Origin: Salinivenus sp.
GTDB taxonomy: Bacteria; Bacteroidota; Rhodothermia; Rhodothermales; Salinibacteraceae
DNA: 44,458 nt
Direction: 5' to 3'
NCBI GenBank assembly: GCA_018609755.1
Contig: JAHENZ010000232.1
Coordinates: 1 to 44,458, forward strand
The notes under the pieces were generated by a model. It searched no databases, was not told where the DNA came from, and saw nothing but the letters and a program-made list of their open reading frames with translations. Below, piece by piece: positions 26,004 to 33,766 of this stretch. Made by a program: the position numbers and the translations under genes. The first letter of the stretch is position 1. Each line of letters opens with the position of its first letter.

Positions 26004-26819
26004 ATGCGACTGACCGACGAGGAGAAGGCCGTTCGCCGCGAGATTGAAGACTGGCAGCACGCCGACGCGTCCATTGCGTCTCAGGCCATGGATTGGGCCA
26101 TGCGGCCCGTGGACTGGGCCGTGGACCGCACGGTGGATCCCGACACGATGGACCAGGTCGTGGATCGTATCCACCAGTTCCTCTCCACGCTGTCCGATGC
26201 CTCAGAGTGGACGTTCGAGGACGACGACATCCTTGCAGCGGCGGAGGACCGGGGTCTTCCGGCGCAAACCGTAAGCGACCTCCGCAGCCAGCCGATTGCC
26301 GAGCTCGATCCTCTCGCCCGCAGTCGCTTCCGGCAGAATACGATCCTCGCGGCCCTGGAGGGGGGCGGTACCGGTCTCATCGGCACCGCGTTCATCGCGG
26401 CGGACATCCCTCTGCTTTTTACCATCAACTTGCGTCTCATCCAGCAGATTGGGGCCTGCTACGGCTTTCCACTGCGCGGTCCCACGTTTCAGCCCCTCGT
26501 GCTGTCCATCTTCAATGCAGCAGCATCTGGCGGACCGGAGGCCCGCAACGAAGCACTGCGCGAAGTGAGTGTGGCCGCGGCTGCGTTCGCAAACGACCTT
26601 GACTACAAGGGGCGCGTCTCCGGCACCTTCCGCGACCAGAATCGGCATTTCCCGCGGGAGATTGCCAAGGCCCTCGTTGAGCGCAAGCTGGGGCAGGCCG
26701 TGCCGCTGGCCGGCGCCGCGGTGGGGGCGAGCGTCAACTACTGGTTCACGAACGAGACGGCCAAGTCGGCCTTCATGTGTGCTCGCGCACTCTACCTGGA
26801 GTGGAAAGAGCGACGATAG
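26004..26819 (+). CDS. EcsC-family protein
   Basis: The protein has 271 residues and matches EcsC-like proteins: a short charged N-terminal helix region (EEKAVRREIEDWQ), then GGGTGLIGTAFIAADIPLLFTINLRLIQQIGACYGF in the middle with two hydrophobic segments, and a C-terminal hydrophobic part AVPLAGAAVGASVNYWFT. EcsC belongs to the Bacillus Ecs ABC transporter cluster, but most members stand alone and their function is unknown. No ABC genes adjoin it here. It does not appear to belong to the glycan regulon. Confidence 0.82.
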   Translation: MRLTDEEKAVRREIEDWQHADASIASQAMDWAMRPVDWAVDRTVDPDTMDQVVDRIHQFLSTLSDASEWTFEDDDILAAAEDRGLPAQTVSDLRSQPIAELDPLARSRFRQNTILAALEGGGTGLIGTAFIAADIPLLFTINLRLIQQIGACYGFPLRGPTFQPLVLSIFNAAASGGPEARNEALREVSVAAAAFANDLDYKGRVSGTFRDQNRHFPREIAKALVERKLGQAVPLAGAAVGASVNYWFTNETAKSAFMCARALYLEWKERR

Positions 26820-26825
26820 GGTGGG

Positions 26826-26885
26826 GCGTGGGTGTAGAGAGCGTGGGTGTAGAGAGCGTGGGAGTGAAGAGCGTGGGAGTGAAGG
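26826..26885. repeat. 15-bp tandem repeat, four units
   Basis: Four consecutive 15-bp units: two copies of GCGTGGGTGTAGAGA, then GCGTGGGAGTGAAGA and GCGTGGGAGTGAAGG. A single copy of the same unit is at 23840-23854. The repeat begins just after the EcsC stop codon. Flanking DNA (about 26918-26950) also holds an AT-richer intergenic motif, ATTCCGCATTC, seen inverted near 42800. Confidence 0.85.
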
Positions 26886-26950
26886 GGATGGAGGGGGGAG
26901 AGAGGTATCCGCGCCCATTCCGCATTCACAATTCCACAGTCCGAACTCAC

Positions 26951-27122
26951 TAGTGGGCTTGCACAACTGAAACGCGAGAAATCGCAGATATCGTGACGCT
27001 GTTTCCGTCTGTATCTCCTGCGCGGAATCTGTTCGGTATCGACCGCTACCGGCAAACGCTGATGATTTTAGCGTCAGGTGACCGGCGCTTGAAACCGCTA
27101 GAGTAGTTGTGCAAGGTCACTA
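26951..27122. mobile_element. MITE-like element, copy 1 (172 bp)
   Basis: The element is 172 bp long with imperfect 18-bp terminal inverted repeats: TAGTGGGCTTGCACAACT at the left, and the complement of TAGTGACCTTGCACAACT at the right. It is bounded by TA on both sides, suggesting a TA target. A second copy of identical length is at 38672-38843 with clearly the same interior. It is too short for a transposase, so it would be moved by an IS elsewhere. Its right end supplies the stop codon of the neighbouring phosphoesterase gene. Assignment to a particular IS family is not possible from the sequence alone. Confidence 0.8.
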
Positions 27123-27824
27123 AAGGCCGTCGTAGAGCCGGGTGGCGAGGCGATTGGGGAGGGCGTCGGTGTCCCGAATTTTTTGGGCCGCGCCGTCGAT
27201 GTCGTAGGTCATGCGCACGTTGTGGTACTCAAACGAGTCGGTGTCGAAGAGACCGAAGCTGACCTTTGGGTTTTGGTCGCGTGGCTGACCTACGCTGCCC
27301 ACGTTTACGAGGTATCGGTGTCCTCGTCGGACCTGAAGCACGCCAAGCCGGTCCGCCATTACGGCCGGCACGTGGGTATGTCCGATGAAGCAGATGTCCG
27401 TGTCGAAGTGGTCGAATTGTGACTGGGCGGCAGGATATGTCGTGAGCCGCTTCCAAGCCCTCGGGGTGTCCGGGGTGGCGTGGACGAATGTGCAGTTTTC
27501 CACTGTGAGCGTATCTGGGAGGCTCGCGAGGTACGAAAGCTGATCGTCGGAGAGGCACTGTCGATTGTGGCGAGCAGCGTCTTGGCCGTCGGCTGGAAGT
27601 TCACCGATCGCTTCTTCCTTGGCCACCGCCGCATCGTGGTTCCCGCAGACGACGCCGTCGCACCGGTCACGAATCAACTCCACACACGCGGCGGGATCGG
27701 CGTTGTATCCAACCACGTCTCCCAAACAGTAGACGGCGTCCACCTTGGCGGCGTCGATTCCATCTAGGGCTCGTTGTAGCGCTTCGAGATTTGAGTGGAT
27801 GTCAGAAAGAATGGCAATGCGCAC
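27120..27824 (-). CDS. Calcineurin-like metallophosphoesterase (YfcE/MJ0936-type)
   Basis: The protein has 234 residues. All metal-ligand motifs are present in order: IAILSDIHSN (D-x-H), YCLGDVVGYNADP (GD), VCGNHDAAV (GNH[DE]), and GHTHVPAV (GHTH). VNVGSVGQPRD is also typical of the small phosphodiesterase subfamily. Such enzymes cleave phosphodiesters with Mn2+ or similar metals; the natural substrate is unknown. The start is taken at the GTG at 27824, because the family begins right at RIAILSDIH; a much longer upstream frame is proline-rich and unlikely. The stop codon (27122-27120) lies within the right end of the MITE, so the insertion may have altered the last residues. Confidence 0.9.
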   Translation of the reverse strand: MRIAILSDIHSNLEALQRALDGIDAAKVDAVYCLGDVVGYNADPAACVELIRDRCDGVVCGNHDAAVAKEEAIGELPADGQDAARHNRQCLSDDQLSYLASLPDTLTVENCTFVHATPDTPRAWKRLTTYPAAQSQFDHFDTDICFIGHTHVPAVMADRLGVLQVRRGHRYLVNVGSVGQPRDQNPKVSFGLFDTDSFEYHNVRMTYDIDGAAQKIRDTDALPNRLATRLYDGL

Positions 27825-28232
27825 AGAAAGGAACGTCGACTCGTCCGGCAGAACCAGTGAAAGGGGACTTTTGGAGGCGTCGTCCGGGCCAGGAGGGGGG
27901 GGGGTTAAATGCAACGGTTTGACCAATTCACATGAGATTACTTTTGCTCGAAACGGGCCTGGTGTGTTGTTTGTCTGAACACACACGAATGTATCGTTGA
28001 ATTATCAGACGCGTTCAACGGCGAATGCTTCATAGCGTCTGTTTGCATACACAAATGGCTTTCGGGTCGAGAGGGGTCCCCCCGTGTATTCACGGAGCGC
28101 CGCAACGTTCTCCCCGTGCTCGTTGCGTCAGCAACCGGTCGTGCCTCCGTCGTCAACGAGAGGCCGTCGGTTGTCGGAATGCCCTCGCCGAAGGCTTTCG
28201 ATGTTTTTTTAAAGAACGCATATTACCTTGAG
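27825..28232. promoter_or_regulatory. Divergent intergenic region with a G10 tract and a dyad
   Basis: This 408-bp region between the phosphoesterase and the response-regulator gene has no gene. It contains a run of ten G (27895-27904), a possible slippage site about 70 bp upstream of the phosphoesterase start. It also has a dyad CGTTGAA-N12-TTCAACG at 27995-28020, which could be a regulator site. A T7 run lies at about 28204-28210, just before the response-regulator gene. Confidence 0.4.
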
Positions 28233-28931
28233 ATGAAGCTCATTTTGCTTGTCGAAGATGACGAAAAACTGGCCCAGACATTAGAGAAGGGATTGACGAA
28301 GAACGATCCCTACCGGGTGCACCACGTGACGAGTGCTGAGGAGGCACTTGTAAAGGCCGCTTCCCATCGGTACGACGCGATGGTGGTGGACTGGCTGCTC
28401 CCAGAGATGAATGGGCCTGAACTCATTGAAGAGCTACGCGAGGAGGGATACACGACCCCGATCATGATGCTTACCGTCCGCGACAGTGTGGACGATCGGG
28501 TGAAGGGGTTGGAGAGCGGAGCCGACGATTATCTCACGAAACCCTTTGAGATGAAGGAGGTGAAGGCCCGCGTCCGTGCCCTACTGCGACGTCCCGCAGA
28601 ATGGACGACGCTCGATGAGATTTCGACGGGTCCGCTCACTGTCAACTCGGCGCGACAGGAGGCCCACGTCAATGGGTACGAGCTCGATCTCCGGAAGAAG
28701 GAGTTCGATCTTCTGCGTCTGTTGGCCGATCAAGAGCCGAACGTCGTCTCGCGCTCCACGATTGCCGAGCGGGTGTGGGGGTCGGATTACGTCTCGGACA
28801 ACTCGATTGACGTGACCGTCTCAGGCCTGCGGAAAAAGCTCGAGGGGGCGATGCACGAAGAGGAGGGAATGCGGCTCGAGACGGTTCGTGGCGTTGGGTA
28901 CCGGTTGAAGGTGGACGAAGAGCCTGAATAG
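28233..28931 (+). CDS. OmpR/PhoB-family response regulator, orphan
   Basis: The protein has 232 residues. The receiver domain (1-120) has the acidic pair Asp9-Asp10 in LLVEDDEKL, the phospho-acceptor Asp53 in MVVDWLLPEMNG, Thr81 in LTVRD, and Lys103 in DYLTKPFE, so it should be phosphorylatable. The C-terminal winged helix (about 130-228) contains LDLRKKEFDLLRLLADQEPNVVSRSTIAERVWG and SNSIDVTVSGLRKKL-type recognition sequence (here DNSIDVTVSGLRKKL), ending with VRGVGYRLK. No histidine kinase gene adjoins it, so the partner is elsewhere. It is convergent with the PYP gene; a link to light signalling is possible but unproven. The ATG at 28233 directly starts the first receiver strand. Confidence 0.93.
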   Translation: MKLILLVEDDEKLAQTLEKGLTKNDPYRVHHVTSAEEALVKAASHRYDAMVVDWLLPEMNGPELIEELREEGYTTPIMMLTVRDSVDDRVKGLESGADDYLTKPFEMKEVKARVRALLRRPAEWTTLDEISTGPLTVNSARQEAHVNGYELDLRKKEFDLLRLLADQEPNVVSRSTIAERVWGSDYVSDNSIDVTVSGLRKKLEGAMHEEEGMRLETVRGVGYRLKVDEEPE

Positions 28932-29026
28932 CGGCTCCCCCTTTGGACAGTGCTCCACGAACGAGTCCGTTTTCCATTGTTCGTTTCGGCATTGTCCACC
29001 GGAAATGTTGGCAACTAAACGTGGCC

Positions 29027-29055
29027 GAAAACGCCCCCAGCGAGCCGCTGGGGGC
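29027..29055 (-). terminator. Probable intrinsic terminator downstream of the PYP gene
   Basis: GCCCCCAGCG (29033-29042) and CGCTGGGGGC (29046-29055) form a perfect 10-bp stem with a three-base loop. Read on the minus strand the hairpin is followed by GTTTTCGG, a short T-run. It lies about 90 bp past the PYP stop codon and could also limit read-through from the convergent response-regulator gene. Confidence 0.6.
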
Positions 29056-29145
29056 TAAGGGCCACTGTGGCGCTATTTTCGCTGGTGCCTTTGGACGATT
29101 GTCGCCTCCCGACCCCCGGGGGGAGAGATCCCTCGGCGCGATGCA

Positions 29146-29628
29146 CTACCGTTCGTGAATGAGAATCCAGTTCTGACCCGCCTCGTCCCGGTACAGGCGG
29201 ATGTCCACGAGGGTCGGTCGCATCTTGTACGTGAACGTGTATGTAAAACGTTCGTCGAGCTCTCCTTCCTGAATGCCGTTCCTGAACCGCCCCAGAAAGA
29301 GGTGATTGTTGCTACAGGGGGCCAGCTCAGTGAAAAAGTTTTGTCCCACGGCTTCCGACGGCTCTACCCCGCTGAGCTCCGATTCACAGCGGTTGTAAAA
29401 CTGGACGATGCCGTCGTCATCCAGCCGAATGATGCCGAAGGCCGCATTGTTGAGCTCTTCTTCGCTGGCGTGGCGGAGTTGCTCCCCGATGCTCTCTGTG
29501 TCGAATTGGAGGGCTGCAGCTGACTCATCCTCTTCCTCGTCGTTCGGGATGGGTACGTCGGACTTCGGCCGAGGAGTCAGCTCACTGCCTTGGAGGAAGG
29601 AATGGAGGTTATCGGAGGACGAGTCCAT
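29146..29628 (-). CDS. pyp: Photoactive yellow protein (blue-light photoreceptor)
   Basis: The protein has 160 residues, 35 more than Halorhodospira PYP (125). It aligns over the whole PAS domain: AAFGIIRLDDDGIVQFYN, GQNFFTELAPCSNNHLFLGRF and FTYTFTYKMRPTLVDIRLY. The chromophore-site residues are conserved: Tyr78 (Tyr42 of Halorhodospira), Glu82 (Glu46), and Cys105 (Cys69, which binds p-coumaric acid). Thr50 is Ser, and Arg52 is Val. It should therefore be photoactive if coumarate is supplied. The acidic N-terminal extension (DEEEDESAAA) fits the extended PYP reported from Salinibacter ruber. No tyrosine ammonia-lyase or coumarate ligase gene is in the window. The ATG at 29628 is chosen over an upstream open frame that is unlike PYP. 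Confidence 0.95.
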   Translation of the reverse strand: MDSSSDNLHSFLQGSELTPRPKSDVPIPNDEEEDESAAALQFDTESIGEQLRHASEEELNNAAFGIIRLDDDGIVQFYNRCESELSGVEPSEAVGQNFFTELAPCSNNHLFLGRFRNGIQEGELDERFTYTFTYKMRPTLVDIRLYRDEAGQNWILIHER

Positions 29629-29899
29629 AGATGGTCGTGCGATTAAAACAGGCGCATCGAGACGGGTGAGGAATGAACCCGTTTCCATTCCAACGTGTCG
29701 TGCTCCGGTGGTTGGAGTCTGGCCCAAGACCACCGGAAGGGGCGTCCGGTGTAGGAAGATTCAACATTTTCACGTTCTTTCGTCCCCGAAAGGTCCGCCC
29801 GGATCGTCTCACGGATGCTTCCCTGCCGACGATAGATCCCGTTTCCGGCGGTTGGAGGTCGGTACACATTCGACCCACATATAGATGGCATAACGCGTT

Positions 29900-32707
29900 C
29901 TACGCAGGCCGGAAGAGAAGCCAGGTGGTCTCGCCCTCAGGCGCTCTGTAGAGGTGGACCGCAAACGATTGGGGGCCATCGCCGGGACTCACGAAGGTGT
30001 AGGGGAAGCGAGCATCGATTTCGCCTCGGCGTTGGCCCTTTCGGAAGCGACCGAAGAACAGGTTGTTGTTCGTGCTGGGTGCGAGGTCGAGGAAGAAGTT
30101 TTCCCCAATCACGTCCGTTTCGTCTTCTACGTCCTGAAGTCCAGGAAGCTGAAAGGCCGCCGCATTGAGGGCAGCAACCGTCCCGTCGTCGCGAAGCTGC
30201 ACGACTCCCACGTCGAGTGCGTCGAGCTCGTCGGGCGTCATCGCGTCGAGCCGGTCCAGCGTGTCGGCCTCGACAAACGGAGAGGCTGCCTCAATGTCGA
30301 CGCCGTAGTCCGTGGACTCGGACGAACCGGAGCGGGAGGGAAGCACTTCGGGGAGAGAGGTGCCCGCCTCCGATTCGAGTACGTGAACCCCTTCCACCAC
30401 CTCCAGCACACTGTCCGTTCCCAGCTCGGCCTGCAGCCGGTCGAAGCGGCGTTCATAGGTGCGATTCTCGCGCTGGAGAGCGTCGATTTGCTTCTGTTGC
30501 GTTTCGAGCCGAGCCATCGCCTCCTGCGCGTCGTCGAAGCCGTGGTGAAGGAGCGTTTCCTTCTCCCGGTACAGCGCTTCCAGCTGGTGCTCCATACTGT
30601 TCATGGTGAGCGTATCCGCCGGGTCGCGTTCCGACGCGTCTTCGTTTTCTTCCGTAGGCGCCTCCGGAGAGGACACCGAGAGGTCGTCCGTATCGGGGGC
30701 CCAGAGCCGAGCGTCGTGGCGCTCCTCGGGATCGAGCTCTGCGTCCCGGGCGGCGTAAAGGTCGTCGAGTTGCGTTTCGAGCGTCTCCACCATCTCGATC
30801 ACGTCTGCCGCGGAAGAGACGCCGAGGGCCTGCTGTAGCTTCTGGCGCTCGGCGTAGAGAGCTTCGAGTTGCTGGAACGTGCTTTGATTTTCGCTATCGT
30901 CGATCTGAACCTCCCGGAGGGCTTCCTTGTCGTCGTAGAGGTCGTCGAGCTGCTCTTCCATGCTTTCGATCATGTCCACCGCGTCGTCGATGCTGCTCAG
31001 GCCCAACTCCTCCAGCTTTTCTTTGTCTTCGTAAAGGGTGGTAAGTTGTTCTTCCATCTGATGGGCCAACTCGGAAAGCTCTTCGGCTTCCTCACGGGTT
31101 GAGATCCCGAGAACCTCCTCGATTGCCGAGAGCCGCTCAGCAGCATTGTCCTGGTCTTCCTTCTCCGTGTACAACTCGTCGAGCTGGGTCTGCATGTTCT
31201 CGATGAGGGAAACCGCCTCTTCGGCGTCGTACCCAGCGTCAGCCAGCACCTCGTGTTCTGTCGAAAGGGTGTCGAGCTCGTCGACCAGCGTACGCACGAC
31301 CTCCGATAGGTCGTCGGCGGCCTCCGGGGTCGTGCCGGTGAGATCCACGACCCGGCGGGCGAGGGCGTCGTCCAGAGCAGCGAAGCCAGAGTCTGTTCCG
31401 GAGGGAGGCTCGCTCGGGGAAGAGGTTCCGTTGATTCGAGACGTCCCCTGCTGATAAAGATCCGCAAGCTGTGCCCCCATGCTTTCGATCATCGTGAGGG
31501 CCCCATCGACGGAGAGGCCGACCTGGTCGAGCTTTTGACGTTCCTCCTCAAGCCGTTCCAGACGCTCGGACATATTCCCAATGAGCTCGTCCAGCTCGTG
31601 GGCCTCCTCTACCGAGTGGATGCCGAGAACGTCGCCTGCCTCTTCAGGAATCGTGTCTCCGCGATCGGACAGAGCGTCGGGGGCGGGGAGGGCACTGAGC
31701 TGATCTTCGAGGGAGTGCAAGAGCGTCAGGGCGTCGTCGCTCTGCGGCTCCACCTCTTCAAATTCGACCGTCCCCTCGTAGTGTTCGACGAGGCGTTGAC
31801 CGATCCGTCGGACGGTGTCGGCCAGCGTGCGAGCCTCCGATCCCGTGGCAATGCCGAGGGCGTCCGCAGCGTCGGGGGGAAGCGTCTCCGGATCGGGTAG
31901 GCCGTCGAGTTGTGCGGCCATGCTGTGGAGCAGTTCCACTAGGTTCTCCGGGGCATCGTCGACCGCCGTGTCCTGTCCCGACGCATGGGAGCGGATGCGG
32001 TCGTGCACCTGCTTGGCAATGCGACGAAGCGCTTCGGCCTGATCAGGGGTTGAGACCCCGAGGCGATCGCGGATGACGACGGCCGCTTCGAGGACGGACG
32101 TGTCCGGGTCGGGAGTGGAGGCGTCCTCCGTTTCCGGCTCCTCCTGATCTTGCTCCGCACGAAGCTGGTCGCGTTCACGCTCAAGGGCGTCGCGCTCCTC
32201 TCGGAGCCGGTCGAGCTCCGCAAGGGCCTCCTCGGCCGTTTCGTGCCCCGCCTGCATGAGCTGCTCCTTTTCCTGATAGAGATCCTCCAGCCGCCGATTG
32301 AGCCGCTGGATTCGCTCCCGCGCCTCATCCATCGTCGCGGCGTCCAGCGCATCGAGCAGCTGCCCGGCCTTCTGGTGGAGGTCCCGGAAGGCACTGTCTA
32401 CGTCCTCGTCCCCTTCCAGCCGTTCGGCCAGGGTTGCATTGCGCTCCCGCAACTTTTCCATCTTCTCATTCATCTCCTGGAAAACGTTCTCCACCTCGCT
32501 GATAGTGACGAGGCCTTCCTCCTGGCGATTGCCTTCGTCGAGCTGGTTCATGTGGCGCATCAAGGTGCGCACACGCGACAGGACCTCCTCCGGGTCCGAC
32601 GTGTCGAGCTCGTCGCAGAGGGTGTTCCACTGTTGGACGTACCAGTCGAGATCGTGGTCGGGAGACGACGGGTTAGAAGTAGGGTCCGAATCGCTTGCGT
32701 CAGCCAT
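29900..32707 (-). CDS. Acidic coiled-coil repeat protein with C-terminal degenerate PYP-like PAS domain
   Basis: The protein has 935 residues and is strongly acidic. Residues from about 20 to 780 are mostly helical and coiled-coil, with about ten imperfect repeats of the form M-E-x-Q-L-x-x-L-Y-x-x-K-E-x-L (for example SMEEQLDDLYDDKEAL, NMQTQLDELYTEKED, MVETLETQLDDLYAARD, SMEHQLEALYREKETL). Residues 823-935 form a PYP-type PAS domain: VGVVQLRDDGTVAALNAAAF, GENFFLDLAPSTNNNLFFGRFRKG and RFPYTFVSPGDGP. The Cys that binds the chromophore is Ser878 here, Tyr42 is Leu and Glu46 is Ala, so it should bind no coumarate. It lies 271 bp upstream of the true PYP gene on the same strand and is probably coexpressed. 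The ATG at 32707 precedes a typical acidic start. No known named family is recognised for the repeats; a scaffold or signalling role is inference. Confidence 0.85.
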   Translation of the reverse strand: MADASDSDPTSNPSSPDHDLDWYVQQWNTLCDELDTSDPEEVLSRVRTLMRHMNQLDEGNRQEEGLVTISEVENVFQEMNEKMEKLRERNATLAERLEGDEDVDSAFRDLHQKAGQLLDALDAATMDEARERIQRLNRRLEDLYQEKEQLMQAGHETAEEALAELDRLREERDALERERDQLRAEQDQEEPETEDASTPDPDTSVLEAAVVIRDRLGVSTPDQAEALRRIAKQVHDRIRSHASGQDTAVDDAPENLVELLHSMAAQLDGLPDPETLPPDAADALGIATGSEARTLADTVRRIGQRLVEHYEGTVEFEEVEPQSDDALTLLHSLEDQLSALPAPDALSDRGDTIPEEAGDVLGIHSVEEAHELDELIGNMSERLERLEEERQKLDQVGLSVDGALTMIESMGAQLADLYQQGTSRINGTSSPSEPPSGTDSGFAALDDALARRVVDLTGTTPEAADDLSEVVRTLVDELDTLSTEHEVLADAGYDAEEAVSLIENMQTQLDELYTEKEDQDNAAERLSAIEEVLGISTREEAEELSELAHQMEEQLTTLYEDKEKLEELGLSSIDDAVDMIESMEEQLDDLYDDKEALREVQIDDSENQSTFQQLEALYAERQKLQQALGVSSAADVIEMVETLETQLDDLYAARDAELDPEERHDARLWAPDTDDLSVSSPEAPTEENEDASERDPADTLTMNSMEHQLEALYREKETLLHHGFDDAQEAMARLETQQKQIDALQRENRTYERRFDRLQAELGTDSVLEVVEGVHVLESEAGTSLPEVLPSRSGSSESTDYGVDIEAASPFVEADTLDRLDAMTPDELDALDVGVVQLRDDGTVAALNAAAFQLPGLQDVEDETDVIGENFFLDLAPSTNNNLFFGRFRKGQRRGEIDARFPYTFVSPGDGPQSFAVHLYRAPEGETTWLLFRPA

Positions 32708-32786
32708 CGGGCATCCGTCAGATCGGTTGGGGAAGAGACGTAAGAGGCGACGGCCTACTTTGGGGGGATTGGCCGTATTCCTGCAC

Positions 32787-32816
32787 TACAACGTGCAAGT
32801 CGCGTTCCACGTTGTA
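32787..32816. promoter_or_regulatory. 30-bp dyad in the divergent promoter of the coiled-coil PYP-like gene
   Basis: TACAACGTG (32787-32795) and CACGTTGTA (32808-32816) are perfect inverted repeats separated by 12 bases, about 80 bp upstream of the coiled-coil gene and 230 bp upstream of the divergent helical protein. This is the shape of a dimeric regulator site. A weaker dyad TCCAAC...GTTGGA lies upstream of the PYP gene (29689-29716). The rest of 32708-33047 shows nothing recognisable. Confidence 0.5.
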
Positions 32817-33047
32817 TACCATCGGCCCGTGGGAGTCGATCCGTAGAATGAGCCCAGAAAGGCCGACCCCTGTCCTTGGGGGGAGGGGACCTGCGTGTCA
32901 AACATCCGGTTCCCAGATGTAACCAAATCGGTATGATAGAACTGATTCGGCGTGAGTGGCGAATCCATCCGACGAGGGGGGCGATAGAAAGATGCAGTAT
33001 TTGGCTTGGGCTACGCCAGGCGTCATTTCAGATTACTTCAAATTCTG

Positions 33048-33509
33048 ATGAGCACAAGCACACTTCACACGGAGGAGCAGACCGACACGGTGGAATCTGA
33101 CGAATCTGTCCATACCCTTCACGATCGCATTGAGGATGCCCTCCGCGGCTCTCTCGACACGCAGTGGGAACAGGTGCTCGACGAGTGGACGAGCGCTGCG
33201 CCGTCGGAGCGAAAAGCGGTCCGAGCGTACGTCTCAGGACTCCGAAATCGTATTCTTCGATCGCTTCTCGACATTGACACTGAAGATGAACTGCAGCGGG
33301 GGCTTGCAACGCAGTACATCGAGATGAAGTGCCACTGGACCATGCTGAACACGCAAATTCAGCATCAGACAGCCCGCGACGGGGAGGCGCAAGAAGATCT
33401 CATCTACCGTGCTACGTGCGTGAGTTTAATCATTCAGAGTCTGGAGCCGCTCCTCAGCCAAGAGCGCATTGACAACCTGACGGCTTTTCTCGCGGAGCCG
33501 CTGCAGTAG
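33048..33509 (+). CDS. Conserved-looking helical protein of unknown function
   Basis: The protein has 153 residues. It has an acidic N-terminus (HTEEQTDTVESDESV) and predicted helices throughout, with no signal peptide or membrane segment. Segments such as SERKAVRAYVSGLRNRILRSLLD and RATCVSLIIQSLEPLLSQERIDNL look like folded, soluble helical protein rather than a chance frame, and codon use is typical of the neighbourhood. It diverges from the coiled-coil PYP-like gene, sharing an intergenic region with a dyad. I do not recognise the family. The ATG at 33048 was chosen because the upstream extension is not protein-like. Confidence 0.7.
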   Translation: MSTSTLHTEEQTDTVESDESVHTLHDRIEDALRGSLDTQWEQVLDEWTSAAPSERKAVRAYVSGLRNRILRSLLDIDTEDELQRGLATQYIEMKCHWTMLNTQIQHQTARDGEAQEDLIYRATCVSLIIQSLEPLLSQERIDNLTAFLAEPLQ

Positions 33510-33766
33510 GGTTCAAGTGTGGAATGGAGCGGGAAAGCGTGGGGGAGAATGGAGGGGGTTCCTCAACTTGAGACTTCCCTCGACAGTCGAATCTTCGAGT
33601 CTTCGACTCGATCAGAGCAACGCACGCTCGTCTCTTCTTCCATTCGTGGGAGTCGTTTTGTAGATTCCGCGTCGGTGCCCCACGCGGGGCTCATGCGTCG
33701 ACTGTTTTGCTTTGCGTGGGGGGATGGAGGCTGCACTTCTCTTTCGGACGAAGGATCGACGCTGGT

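Noticed and set aside
26826-26885. Tandem repeat considered as a CRISPR array
   Set aside because: Units are directly adjacent with no spacers, and no cas gene is nearby.
26792-27055. Basic open frame inside the MITE (similar in both copies)
   Set aside because: The frames are similar only because the DNA is repeated; they carry no transposase motif and break at different points.
29674-29687. TGAACCCGTTTCCA, resembling the operator palindrome
   Set aside because: It matches only about 10 of 14 positions and lies upstream of PYP, without a second site or a link to the glycan genes.
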